Below the pieces are notes generated by a model that searched no databases, was not told the origin of the DNA, and saw only the letters and a list, made by a program, of their open reading frames with translations. Below, piece after piece: positions 27,185 through 34,593 of a DNA stretch of 64,000 nt. Numbering within the stretch: position 1 is the first letter of the stretch; the number at the start of each line of letters is the position of its first letter. Where the stretch lies: contig JADJYT010000002.1 of NCBI GenBank assembly GCA_016719635.1, positions 248,001 to 312,000 on the forward strand, given 5' to 3'. This DNA comes from Sphingobacteriales bacterium. Its GTDB lineage: Bacteria > Bacteroidota > Bacteroidia > Chitinophagales > JADIYW01. Made by a program: the position numbers and the translations under genes.

Positions 27185-27223
27185 TTTAGGTATTAAATAT
27201 AGCTAAAATATGTGAAAAAATCA

Positions 27224-28528
27224 TTAACTGAGAAGCCAGTTTTTGAACACATCAAAATTTGCAGTCATCGGTACGGATAGTTTCTTTCCTTTGATTATGG
27301 CTTCCAGGCGCTCCGGAATTTCCACCTTTTCTCCTATAAGCGGTTCCACCACCTCACCAAACTTAACCGGATGCGCGGTGGCCAGTATAATGCCGTTTAT
27401 ATATAAAGGATTTAAATCGTTTTCATATACGTACTCATCCAGGCCCAGATAGCCTACTGCCGTATGCGGACACATTAAATAATTATACTGTTCAAATACA
27501 TTTCGGATACAATCAGCCGTTTGTTCATTGTTGTAGGAGTATGCCTCGATGGAATCGCGTACATTTTCCACCTCATTGTCATAGATATCCATCAGACGGG
27601 CAAAATTGCTCGGATTGCCGACATCCATCGCATTGGAAATGGTTTGGACCGATACTTTCGGTTCAAATTTCCCCGTTTCATGATAAATGGTAAACACATC
27701 ATTTGAGTTGGTAGCCGCAATCATTTTAGTGACCGGCAACCCCATTTTTTTAGCAAATAATCCTGCGGTCAGGTTGCCGAAATTTCCGGATGGAACTGAA
27801 AAATACAAAGGCAGGCTTTTATCATCCAGCTGTCTGTATGCATATATATAATAAAACGACTGCGGAATCAGACGGGCGATATTGATAGAGTTGGCAGAAG
27901 ACAATGTCAGTTTTTCATTCAGTTCTTTGTCCAGAAATGCCTGCTTCACCAGTGCCTGACAATCATCAAAGGTACCATCAATCTCCAAAGCGGTAATATT
28001 GGCGCCCAGCGCCGTAAATTGTTTTTCCTGTATATCGCTTACCTTACCTTTCGGATAAAGGATGGTTACCTTTATTCCTTCCACATTCAGGAAACCGTGT
28101 GCTACGGCAGAGCCGGTATCACCGGAGGTAGCCACGAGAATATTAACCTCCTTGTCATTATTGCGCAAATAATATCCCATCAGCCTGCCCATGAAGCGGG
28201 CACCAAAATCCTTGAATGCCAGCGTGGGACCGTGAAACAATTCCAGAACGGAATAATCCCCCACTTCTATCAGGGGTGCATCAAAGTCATACGCCTGCTG
28301 TATGATTTTGTTCAATTCAGCGGCAGGTATCGATTCCCCTATGAAATTATGGGCGATATGATACGCCATCTCCGTGAACGTATAACTTTCCAGATGGTCC
28401 CAGAATTTCTGCGGAAGCGGCTTAACCACATACGGCATATACAAACCATTATCCGGCGGCAGCCCTTTCAGTACCGCTTCCTTCAAATCGACGTCCGGAC
28501 TTTGGTGTTTGGTGGAATATAATTTCAT
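27224..28528 (-). CDS. thrC: Threonine synthase
   Basis: ThrC converts O-phosphohomoserine to threonine using PLP. The 434-residue protein begins with the family's MKLYSTKHQSPDVDLKEAV and has the PLP lysine in FHGPTLAFKDFGARFM (residue ~107), VATSGDTGSAVAHGF for phosphate binding, SANSINIARLIPQ, and VPSGNFGNLTAGLFAKKMG. Last gene of the thr operon, about 70 nt after a small membrane-protein gene. Length is in the usual range for this shorter class of threonine synthases. Confidence 0.97.
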   Translation of the reverse strand: MKLYSTKHQSPDVDLKEAVLKGLPPDNGLYMPYVVKPLPQKFWDHLESYTFTEMAYHIAHNFIGESIPAAELNKIIQQAYDFDAPLIEVGDYSVLELFHGPTLAFKDFGARFMGRLMGYYLRNNDKEVNILVATSGDTGSAVAHGFLNVEGIKVTILYPKGKVSDIQEKQFTALGANITALEIDGTFDDCQALVKQAFLDKELNEKLTLSSANSINIARLIPQSFYYIYAYRQLDDKSLPLYFSVPSGNFGNLTAGLFAKKMGLPVTKMIAATNSNDVFTIYHETGKFEPKVSVQTISNAMDVGNPSNFARLMDIYDNEVENVRDSIEAYSYNNEQTADCIRNVFEQYNYLMCPHTAVGYLGLDEYVYENDLNPLYINGIILATAHPVKFGEVVEPLIGEKVEIPERLEAIIKGKKLSVPMTANFDVFKNWLLS

Positions 28529-28598
28529 GTACGTATTTACTTTTTTTTCTAATAATCAATAAGATTCCCCGTTATGTTCGAAATGACAGGACGTGGAA

Positions 28599-28826
28599 TT
28601 ATCTGTCTTCTTCCCTGTTTCTTTTAAAAGCTCTGTACACAATTACTCCGCATAACACGCCCATTATGAGTGGCGTAAAAAAACGGGTAATCGTATCAAA
28701 GCCGAGCAAAGCCGAAGTCGAAGTAATGATTCCTGAATTAATAATCATATATGGAACAAACATCACTATTAAAATTATCACAGCAATGATCACTTCCGTT
28801 TTATAGATTGAGAGAAATTCTTTCAT
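28599..28826 (-). CDS. Small two-TM membrane protein inside the thr operon
   Basis: A 75-residue protein with two hydrophobic helices (about residues 11-33 and 48-66: EVIIAVIILIVMFVPYMII and FFTPLIMGVLCGVIVYRAF) and a charged C-terminus KRNREEDR. It starts 10 nt after thrB and precedes thrC, so it is expressed with threonine biosynthesis genes. No known pathway component of this size is known to me; it could be a bystander or a small regulator or transporter subunit. Family not recognised. Confidence 0.7.
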   Translation of the reverse strand: MKEFLSIYKTEVIIAVIILIVMFVPYMIINSGIITSTSALLGFDTITRFFTPLIMGVLCGVIVYRAFKRNREEDR

Positions 28827-28836
28827 TTTAGATAGT

Positions 28837-29784
28837 TTAATCTGTCATGGGCAGCACCTTCGGTCCCTGGTTATTGACTTTACTGGCATACACATCCGCT
28901 CCGATATTCATCTCTTGCATCACTTTTTTCATGGCTTCGCCTGCCTTTTCGGCAATTTCCTTTCCATGGCAGAGTGCAAATACGCTGGGTCCGCTGCCGC
29001 TGATACTACCACCCAGGGCACCTGCATCTTTCGCCGCCTGCTTCATTTCATAAAATCCGGGAATCAGCTTGCTTCTGTACGGTTCTGCGATATAATCCAC
29101 CAGGCTTCTGCCGATTAAGTCATAATCACCCCGCAGCAAACCGACCATCATGCCGCCCACATTCGCACTTTGTCGCAGGGAATGCGCCAACGGAATCTCT
29201 CTCGGCAAAATTTCGCGTGCATCTTTGGTCAGTACAATCACATGCGGATTAATGACCGCACACCACAAATCTTCGGGCACCGGAATCTGCAGGATATCCA
29301 GCGGCTCATAACTTCTGACAAGGATGAAGCCGCCGAACAAACCGGCTGCCACGTTATCAGCTATGGCGGCATCGCAGGCGGCTTTTTCCGCATCCAGCAA
29401 AAAAGGCAGCATCTCCTGTTTAGTCAGTCGTTCATTGCATAACATGTTTATGGCATAAACACCTGCCACTGCGCTGGCAGCGCTGCTGCCCAAACCGCTG
29501 CCGCTCGGCATCATTTTCTTCAGCCATATCTTACAGCCAAAATCCGCCTGTATGTAATCCAGATAATCCTGAATCGCAACGGTAGCCGAATTTTTTTTCG
29601 GATCACGTGGCAATACGCCTCCATCGCCTTCAATGTCTGCTATCACCACACCTTTCTCCTCCGTAATTTCCATAATTAATTCATCCCCGGGTTTGTCAAT
29701 GGCAAAACCCAGCACATCGAAACCACAGGCAACGTTTGCTACGGTTGCGGGAGCAAAGACTTTTATTTTATCGCCTACTTTCAT
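28837..29784 (-). CDS. thrB: Homoserine kinase
   Basis: ThrB phosphorylates homoserine. The 315-residue GHMP kinase has the N-terminal VFAPATVANVACGFDVLGFA, the ATP loop MPSGSGLGSSAASAVAG (residues ~90-106) and the C-terminal GSISGSGPSVFAL. Length is typical. It lies between thrA and the small membrane gene. The 150-nt gap to thrA contains a CCCCTC/GAGGGG palindrome, so coupling to thrA may be loose. Confidence 0.96.
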   Translation of the reverse strand: MKVGDKIKVFAPATVANVACGFDVLGFAIDKPGDELIMEITEEKGVVIADIEGDGGVLPRDPKKNSATVAIQDYLDYIQADFGCKIWLKKMMPSGSGLGSSAASAVAGVYAINMLCNERLTKQEMLPFLLDAEKAACDAAIADNVAAGLFGGFILVRSYEPLDILQIPVPEDLWCAVINPHVIVLTKDAREILPREIPLAHSLRQSANVGGMMVGLLRGDYDLIGRSLVDYIAEPYRSKLIPGFYEMKQAAKDAGALGGSISGSGPSVFALCHGKEIAEKAGEAMKKVMQEMNIGADVYASKVNNQGPKVLPMTD

Positions 29785-29810
29785 TTCGTCAGTATTTACA
29801 CACCCTCAGT

Positions 29811-29826
29811 CCCCTCTCAAGAGGGG
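29811..29826. repeat. CCCCTC-TCAA-GAGGGG palindrome between thrA and thrB
   Basis: A perfect 6-bp stem around TCAA inside the phrase CACCCTCAGTCCCCTCTCAAGAGGGGAAA. It resembles the CCCCTAAAGGGG family near trpE (C4 and G4 arms with a short A-rich centre) but differs in loop and flanks. Probably an interspersed palindromic element or a weak RNA hairpin. Confidence 0.5.
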
Positions 29827-29935
29827 AAATGCGATTGTTTGTTCTCAATTCACAACATCGATTCACTTAAATCGTATTTTCAAATTGCAATATCTAAATT
29901 TCCCTTCGGATAAAAAGATGGTTTTATAGTGGTGT

Positions 29936-30598
29936 TTAATTTGCCATATAATTACCGATGCTGATAATTTCTGCAAAGACACCTGCCGCCGTCACTTCTG
30001 CGCCTGCTCCCGGCCCTTTAATTACCAGTGGATTATTTTTATACCGTTCTGTTGTAAAGACAATCATATTATCACTTCCGCTCAGGTTATAGAATGGATG
30101 CTTACTGTCCACCTGTTTTAAAACAATCTCCACATTATTGCCTTCTATGACAGCCATATAGCGCAATACATTCCCGTTTTTCTCCGCTTCTTTTTTCAGG
30201 CTTTCGTAGGGTGCATCGAGCTCCGGCAATTTTCCCAGGAATGTTTTCACATCCACCTCCCTTAAATTTTCGGGTACCAGGTTTTCCACCTTGATATCCG
30301 TCAATTCCATCTGAACACCCGAGTCCCTGGAAAGTATCAGCGCTTTTCGCGCCACATCCAGTCCGGACAAATCATCACGAGGGTCAGGTTCTGTAAATCC
30401 TTTTGCCTTGGCATCCAGTACCACATCCGAGAACTTTAAATCACCTTTATACGTATTGAATATAAACGACAAGGTGCCGGACAATACCGCTTCTATCTTT
30501 AAAATCTTATCGCCCGAATTCATCAGTGACTGCAACACGCCGATAACCGGTAATCCGGCACCCACATTGGTTTCATACATAAAACGGGCATTGGACAA
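29936..30598 (-). CDS. thrA: Homoserine dehydrogenase catalytic part of thrA (third frame)
   Basis: A 220-residue frame with the homoserine dehydrogenase core: YETNVGAGLPVIGVLQSL, LSGTLSFIFNTY, GFTEPDPRDDLSGLDVARKALIL (cited in part) and the closing KGPGAGAEVTAAGVFAEI. It continues the second frame after a single missing A near 30632. The internal ATG at 30598 is unlikely to be a natural start. Confidence 0.8.
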   Translation of the reverse strand: MSNARFMYETNVGAGLPVIGVLQSLMNSGDKILKIEAVLSGTLSFIFNTYKGDLKFSDVVLDAKAKGFTEPDPRDDLSGLDVARKALILSRDSGVQMELTDIKVENLVPENLREVDVKTFLGKLPELDAPYESLKKEAEKNGNVLRYMAVIEGNNVEIVLKQVDSKHPFYNLSGSDNMIVFTTERYKNNPLVIKGPGAGAEVTAAGVFAEIISIGNYMAN

Positions 30599-31119
30599 CT
30601 TGGCGAGTTCACGCAGGCGGATGTATTTTCCTGACTCAGTGTATTCGCAATTTTGTTTGGTGTAACGATGGAAATACTTTTCTTCAGGAGTTTCTCATAA
30701 AATTCCACCACCGTTTTACTGGCCGAACAGTCAATGAAAACGGTATTCGCAAAATTCAGGTCAATCACCTTATTGGTAAACGTTTCGAGATCGGATTTTT
30801 CCCCTTTTTCATTCAGTACCTTCTCCCAATCTTCCAAATCTATCCCATTGCTGTTGATCAGCGATTTTTTTGAATTGATCATACCGGTTATATTGATCTG
30901 AATAGATTTTTCTTTTTTCAGGTATTCAAATTGATTCTTGATTTGTTTCAATAATGTTTTTCCAATAAGGCCGGTAGGGCCCACCAGAAATACGTTGATG
31001 GAATGTACGTCACTTTCAAAGAATATTTCGTGCAGTGCGTTCAATGCTTTTGCTTCGTTTAATCTGTCAATCACAGCAGTGATGTTCAACTCGGAAGAAC
31101 CCTGTGCAATCGCTTTCAC
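30523..31119 (-). CDS. thrA: Homoserine dehydrogenase NAD-binding part of thrA (second frame)
   Basis: A 198-residue frame whose residues 1-155 are the end of the ACT region (MKAIAQGSSELNITAVI) and the Rossmann start of homoserine dehydrogenase (NVFLVGPTGLIGKTLLKQI, DCSASKTVVEFYEKLLKK, SIVTPNKIANTLSQE). The final ~40 residues after SQE are out-of-frame translation caused by the second deletion. It is not an independent gene; the apparent ATG is an internal codon. Confidence 0.75.
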   Translation of the reverse strand: MKAIAQGSSELNITAVIDRLNEAKALNALHEIFFESDVHSINVFLVGPTGLIGKTLLKQIKNQFEYLKKEKSIQINITGMINSKKSLINSNGIDLEDWEKVLNEKGEKSDLETFTNKVIDLNFANTVFIDCSASKTVVEFYEKLLKKSISIVTPNKIANTLSQENTSACVNSPSCPMPVLCMKPMWVPDYRLSACCSH

Positions 31120-32399
31120 GTTGATACCGTTTTTCCGAGTGCCTTAAACATCTTTGCGGGAACGCCCGGCACATTGGACATGTTCTCTCCTATAACGGCA
31201 ATGATCGAATTGCCGGTTTCCACCACCAATGGCTGTATCTGTCTGTTTTGAATCTCATACTTGAATTCTTCCTCCACGGATTTCTGGGCCTTTTTAATAT
31301 CCGACGGTACAATCCCGAAACAAATGGAATGCTCGGAAGAGCCTTGTGTCAGAAAGATGATATTTATACTTGCTCTGGACAGGCAGCCGAACAATCGGGA
31401 AGCAATGCCCACCACCCCTATCATACCGGTACCTTCCATGCGCAGCACCGCGATATCCGAAATGGAAGAAATGCCTTTTATGACATTGTTTGATTTCCCG
31501 GAATCTTTGGAAACGAATGTACCCGGATGTTCGGGATTAAAGGTATTCTTGATGATTAACGGAATATTCTTGATATATGCCGGCTGAATGCTGGGCGGAT
31601 AAATCACCTTTGCGCCGAAATGGGATAACTCCATCGCCTCCTTGTAGGATAAGGTAGGAATGGTGAATGCCTGTTCCACCCGGCGAGGGTCTGCCGTCAG
31701 TACACCGTTCACATCCGTCCATATTTCGATGGCATCCGATTTGAGTGCGGCACCAAAGATAGCTGCCGTATAATCCGAGCCGCCACGACCCAGCGTGGTC
31801 ACATTGCCATATTCATCGCTGCCGATAAATCCGGTAACCACCGCCACACCATGGATGGCTTCAAAGAAATCAAGGATATTTTTGTTCGTTTTATCAAAAT
31901 TCACCTTTGCAGATAGAAAGTTGGAATCCGTTCGTACCAGTTTTGTGGCATTTACATAAATCCCGTTCAGCCCGGCGCTCTTTAAAGCACCCGCAACAAT
32001 GAAGGAGGAAAAACGCTCGCCGTAAGACACCAACTGAGCAAGTGTTTTATCGGACAACTCACCCAGCAGGTTGATTCCTTTCAGGATATCCTCCACCCTT
32101 TCCATGCTTTCGATAAACTCTTCGAGCATCTCCTTTTTCACATCCGCATCGGTGACCAGCGCTTCGATGGCAGCACGGTGGCGTTCCTTGAAACTTTCAA
32201 ATATCTCCAGATAGGTCTGATTGTCCTTTTTTTCCGCCAGCTTTCCGGCGTTAATCAACTGGTCCGTCACTTTGCTGAATGCCGAACAGACCAATACGAC
32301 GTCTTCTCCCTGCTCTTTTTCCTTCTGCACGATACCGATGATGCGCTGAATATTTTCAACAGAACCTACAGAAGATCCTCCAAATTTTAATACTTTCAT
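31116..32399 (-). CDS. thrA: Aspartokinase part of thrA (first frame)
   Basis: 427 residues containing the whole kinase and most of the ACT region: MKVLKFGGSSVGSVENIQRI at the start, GRGGSDYTAAIFGAAL near residue 205, DVNGVLTADPRRV near 230, and the ACT segments SSISDIAVLRMEGTGMIGV and SIIAVIGENMSNVPGVPAKMF. The last three residues (VST) arise from the first frameshift. Aspartokinase activity alone might survive. It is the first gene of the thr operon, with a candidate -7 box at 32469-32476. Confidence 0.9.
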   Translation of the reverse strand: MKVLKFGGSSVGSVENIQRIIGIVQKEKEQGEDVVLVCSAFSKVTDQLINAGKLAEKKDNQTYLEIFESFKERHRAAIEALVTDADVKKEMLEEFIESMERVEDILKGINLLGELSDKTLAQLVSYGERFSSFIVAGALKSAGLNGIYVNATKLVRTDSNFLSAKVNFDKTNKNILDFFEAIHGVAVVTGFIGSDEYGNVTTLGRGGSDYTAAIFGAALKSDAIEIWTDVNGVLTADPRRVEQAFTIPTLSYKEAMELSHFGAKVIYPPSIQPAYIKNIPLIIKNTFNPEHPGTFVSKDSGKSNNVIKGISSISDIAVLRMEGTGMIGVVGIASRLFGCLSRASINIIFLTQGSSEHSICFGIVPSDIKKAQKSVEEEFKYEIQNRQIQPLVVETGNSIIAVIGENMSNVPGVPAKMFKALGKTVST

Positions 32400-32424
32400 A
32401 ATGGGTGTACAATTTACAATTTAT

Positions 32425-32441
32425 GTTCCGCAAATGCGGAA
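32425..32441 (-). promoter_or_regulatory. Hairpin in the thrA leader
   Basis: Perfect 7-bp inverted repeat TTCCGCA/TGCGGAA around a 3-nt loop, about 25 nt upstream of the thrA ATG. There is no U-tract after it, so it is not an intrinsic terminator; it may affect translation or be an operator. Confidence 0.5.
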
Positions 32442-32468
32442 TACGACCTTAATAAAAACCGTAACAAA

Positions 32469-32476
32469 CAAAAATA
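32469..32476 (-). promoter_or_regulatory. Candidate -7 box for the thr operon
   Basis: Minus strand TATTTTTG fits TAnnTTTG. No good TTG lies at 19-21 nt, so support is partial. It would give a leader of about 65 nt containing the hairpin at 32425-32441. Confidence 0.4.
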
Positions 32477-32790
32477 CGCATTCAGGCAAAATAAACTTTA
32501 ACAAATAAATACACAAGACGTTAATTATTAATTAAATGTTGGGAATCCGGTTGATGAGAGTCTGTTGAAATTGCATGGCAAGCAGGAATCGGGCTGAGAC
32601 AAGGCATCCGGTTGTATCTTTATCGCTTGAAAGCTATCGGCTGGTGTCCTCACTAAGCGAAACTAAATGATAAATATAATCAGTGGGTACACCAACCGTT
32701 AGATAATTCAAATTTCAGCTTTCATCGCTGATTAAAGAAACAATCGATATTTTTAGTAAATTTATATTCAGGTAAAATCCTATTGGGTAT
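32477..32790. other. Intergenic region between divergent thrA and plsC, no gene seen
   Basis: About 310 bases without a credible coding frame, tRNA or known riboswitch. It contains scattered stop codons in all frames. A short minus-strand frame MQFQQTLINRIPNI has one Thr and three Ile codons but no terminator after it, so I do not call it a thr leader peptide. Confidence 0.6.
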
Positions 32791-33561
32791 ATGCTGAAAA
32801 TCCTGAAATTTTTCTACAGCATCTGGACGGTGGTAAGTTTTATGCTGCTCACGATTCCTATGGCAATGGGTTATCTGCTGCTCAAACTGGTGCCGTATAA
32901 AAAACAAATCAACGGTGTTTATATCATTAACCGGTCAGCCCTATTTATCTGGTCGGTGCTGGTGGGTATGCGATACAAGATAACAGGACTGGAAAATATT
33001 AACAAAGACAAGACATATGTGGTGGTGGTCAACCATGTGAATGCGGCCGATATGATGGCTACGGCTTACGGACAGCGTGTTCCCGCCAAGCCGTTGGTAA
33101 AGAGAGAACTGACATTGATTCCAGGGTTAGGGCAATTATTTTCGCTGATGTGCCTGCCCGTGGACAGAAGCAGCAAGGAAGCCCGTTATCAAAGCAAGAT
33201 ACGCATGCTGAATGACCTGAAGCAAGGCATCTCCGTATTAATTTTTCCCGAAGGTACACGTAACAGGACCAAAAACCCGCTCATTCCATTTTATGACGGA
33301 GCCTTTGAGTTGGCCATTGAGGCACAGGTACCGGTACTGCCGGTGGTACTAACGAATATCCGAAAGATAAACCGGGTTGACACTTTGCTCGTGCAACCCG
33401 GAACATTGGAAATAGCCCATCTTACCCCAATAACAACAACAGGCCTATCGTCCAATAACCTGGAAACGCTGAAGCAACAGACATTTCTGGTGATGAAAGC
33501 CTATCTGCTTCAGCATGATTCCTATTTTAAAACGCAAAAGACGGACAGAATACCGGCTTAA
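32791..33561 (+). CDS. plsC: 1-acyl-sn-glycerol-3-phosphate acyltransferase
   Basis: PlsC acylates lysophosphatidic acid in the inner membrane during phospholipid synthesis. The 256-residue protein has an N-terminal membrane segment (VVSFMLLTIPMAMGYLLL), the catalytic HX4D motif in VNHVNAADMM near residue 80, LPVDRSSKEA, and the substrate motif FPEGTRNRTKNP near residue 155. A pro-Val-Leu-Pro segment (VPVLPVVLTNI) completes the family pattern. Its last 35 nt overlap the 3' end of the convergent porP/sprF-like gene. Other acyltransferases of the same family (lipid A-like or ornithine lipid) are possible. Confidence 0.88.
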   Translation: MLKILKFFYSIWTVVSFMLLTIPMAMGYLLLKLVPYKKQINGVYIINRSALFIWSVLVGMRYKITGLENINKDKTYVVVVNHVNAADMMATAYGQRVPAKPLVKRELTLIPGLGQLFSLMCLPVDRSSKEARYQSKIRMLNDLKQGISVLIFPEGTRNRTKNPLIPFYDGAFELAIEAQVPVLPVVLTNIRKINRVDTLLVQPGTLEIAHLTPITTTGLSSNNLETLKQQTFLVMKAYLLQHDSYFKTQKTDRIPA

Positions 33562-34555
33562 CCGGTTTTACGCGGTCCTTAAACAACCTTCCCGAATAGG
33601 AAATGGATATTTCCCCGCTGCCGTTAAATCTGCTTACTTTCGTTAGTTTGGAAACATTGATATCATAATTAAACGTGACATTAAATCCTTTGTATTCCAG
33701 TTTGACCGCGGGAATCAAGGCATCATTTACCCTATACCATGCGCCAAAATTGAGCGCTAACATCTCTTTCCTGTTTTTGAACCACCCATAGCGCGCGAAA
33801 CTGCCGAACACAATTTCCATATTCGGCCCCTGTTTTTGAAAAAGAAAGGATGGCTGCATCGACCAGTTTCCCTTCAGCATACATTCACCTCCGGTAAACG
33901 CCGAATAGCGGGTAAACAATCTGTTTTCCTGTTCAATATAAAACGATACGTTCGGGCGGGTAAGATTGAAGATTGAAAAGCTGGCAAAGAAATTAGTATG
34001 CTCTTTAGGTGAGAACGAATACAGTCCGCCAATGCCCAGATTGTAATCCACCTGACTGGTACGCAACCCGTTTTCCAGAGGGTCCAATGTTGGGTCAAAG
34101 CCGTCAAATCCGTTGAACTGATTTTCAAAAGTAGCTTTGGAGAAATCAAATTTGCGCATGGAAATGCCATTCTGAAATCCCACCCCTATTATGTGATTTC
34201 GTTTAACATCCAGTACCTGTAAGAAAGACACGTTCACGCCCACCTGATTATTCGTAAAATTCGTAGAACCCGCCCTGTCATGAGCGACGTATACACCCAC
34301 TCCTAAAATGGAATTGGGGAATTTATTTTTCAGCAGGGATAATTCGGCATTTCCGCTTATCGTCTGGTAAGGTGTGGAAATACTGCGCCATTGGGTTTTA
34401 TAAGTAGCGGCAACGTAGTAATCATTATTGATAAAACCTGTGAATGCAGGATTTATATTGGACGGGACGGCATAAAACTGCGAAGAGTGCATATCCTGTG
34501 CCTGTGCATGCCACCCGATGAGCAGTATCATGATCCAGGGAATAAAGGTTTTCAT
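33527..34555 (-). CDS. PorP/SprF family type IX secretion outer-membrane protein
   Basis: A 342-residue protein with signal peptide (MKTFIPWIMILLIGWHAQAQ) and the characteristic DMHSSQFYAVPSNINPAFTGF start followed by repeated amphipathic beta strands (YYVAATYKTQWRSI, LNFGAWYRVNDALIPAVKLEYKGF cited in part) ending in an aromatic residue. PorP/SprF proteins are beta-barrels that attach or secrete specific T9SS substrates with type B sorting domains. It lies 38 nt downstream of the giant PKD protein with such a domain, the SprB-SprF arrangement, so the two form a cargo-carrier pair. Confidence 0.9.
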   Translation of the reverse strand: MKTFIPWIMILLIGWHAQAQDMHSSQFYAVPSNINPAFTGFINNDYYVAATYKTQWRSISTPYQTISGNAELSLLKNKFPNSILGVGVYVAHDRAGSTNFTNNQVGVNVSFLQVLDVKRNHIIGVGFQNGISMRKFDFSKATFENQFNGFDGFDPTLDPLENGLRTSQVDYNLGIGGLYSFSPKEHTNFFASFSIFNLTRPNVSFYIEQENRLFTRYSAFTGGECMLKGNWSMQPSFLFQKQGPNMEIVFGSFARYGWFKNRKEMLALNFGAWYRVNDALIPAVKLEYKGFNVTFNYDINVSKLTKVSRFNGSGEISISYSGRLFKDRVKPVKPVFCPSFAF

Positions 34556-34593
34556 CTAATAGGATTTATTGGGGTTTGAAATATGTTTCTGTG

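Larger units (their letters stand above)
29936..32399 (-). pseudogene. thrA: Bifunctional aspartokinase / homoserine dehydrogenase, interrupted by two frameshifts
   Basis: The three consecutive frames together make one normal ThrA of about 815 residues: aspartokinase, ACT regulatory domains, then homoserine dehydrogenase. Frame 1 runs out after KMFKALGKT where GGAAAAACGG has five A where six would restore GKNGINVKAIAQGSS. Frame 2 runs out after NTLSQE where GAAAATACATC has four A where five would restore EKYIRLRELAKLSNARF. Both lesions are single A deletions in A-runs. No other change is needed, and coding conservation continues through both, so sequencing or assembly error is as likely as true inactivation. 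If real, the cell would lack this homoserine source. Confidence 0.85.

Noticed and set aside
32521..32580. A possible threonine/isoleucine leader peptide (MQFQQTLINRIPNI) before thrA
   Set aside because: Only one Thr and three Ile, no terminator downstream, and it lies upstream of the best -7 box.
32580..32700. A TPP-riboswitch-like phrase (GGGCTGAGAC...CATCCGG)
   Set aside because: The other conserved TPP segments are absent and the genes around it are unrelated to thiamine.
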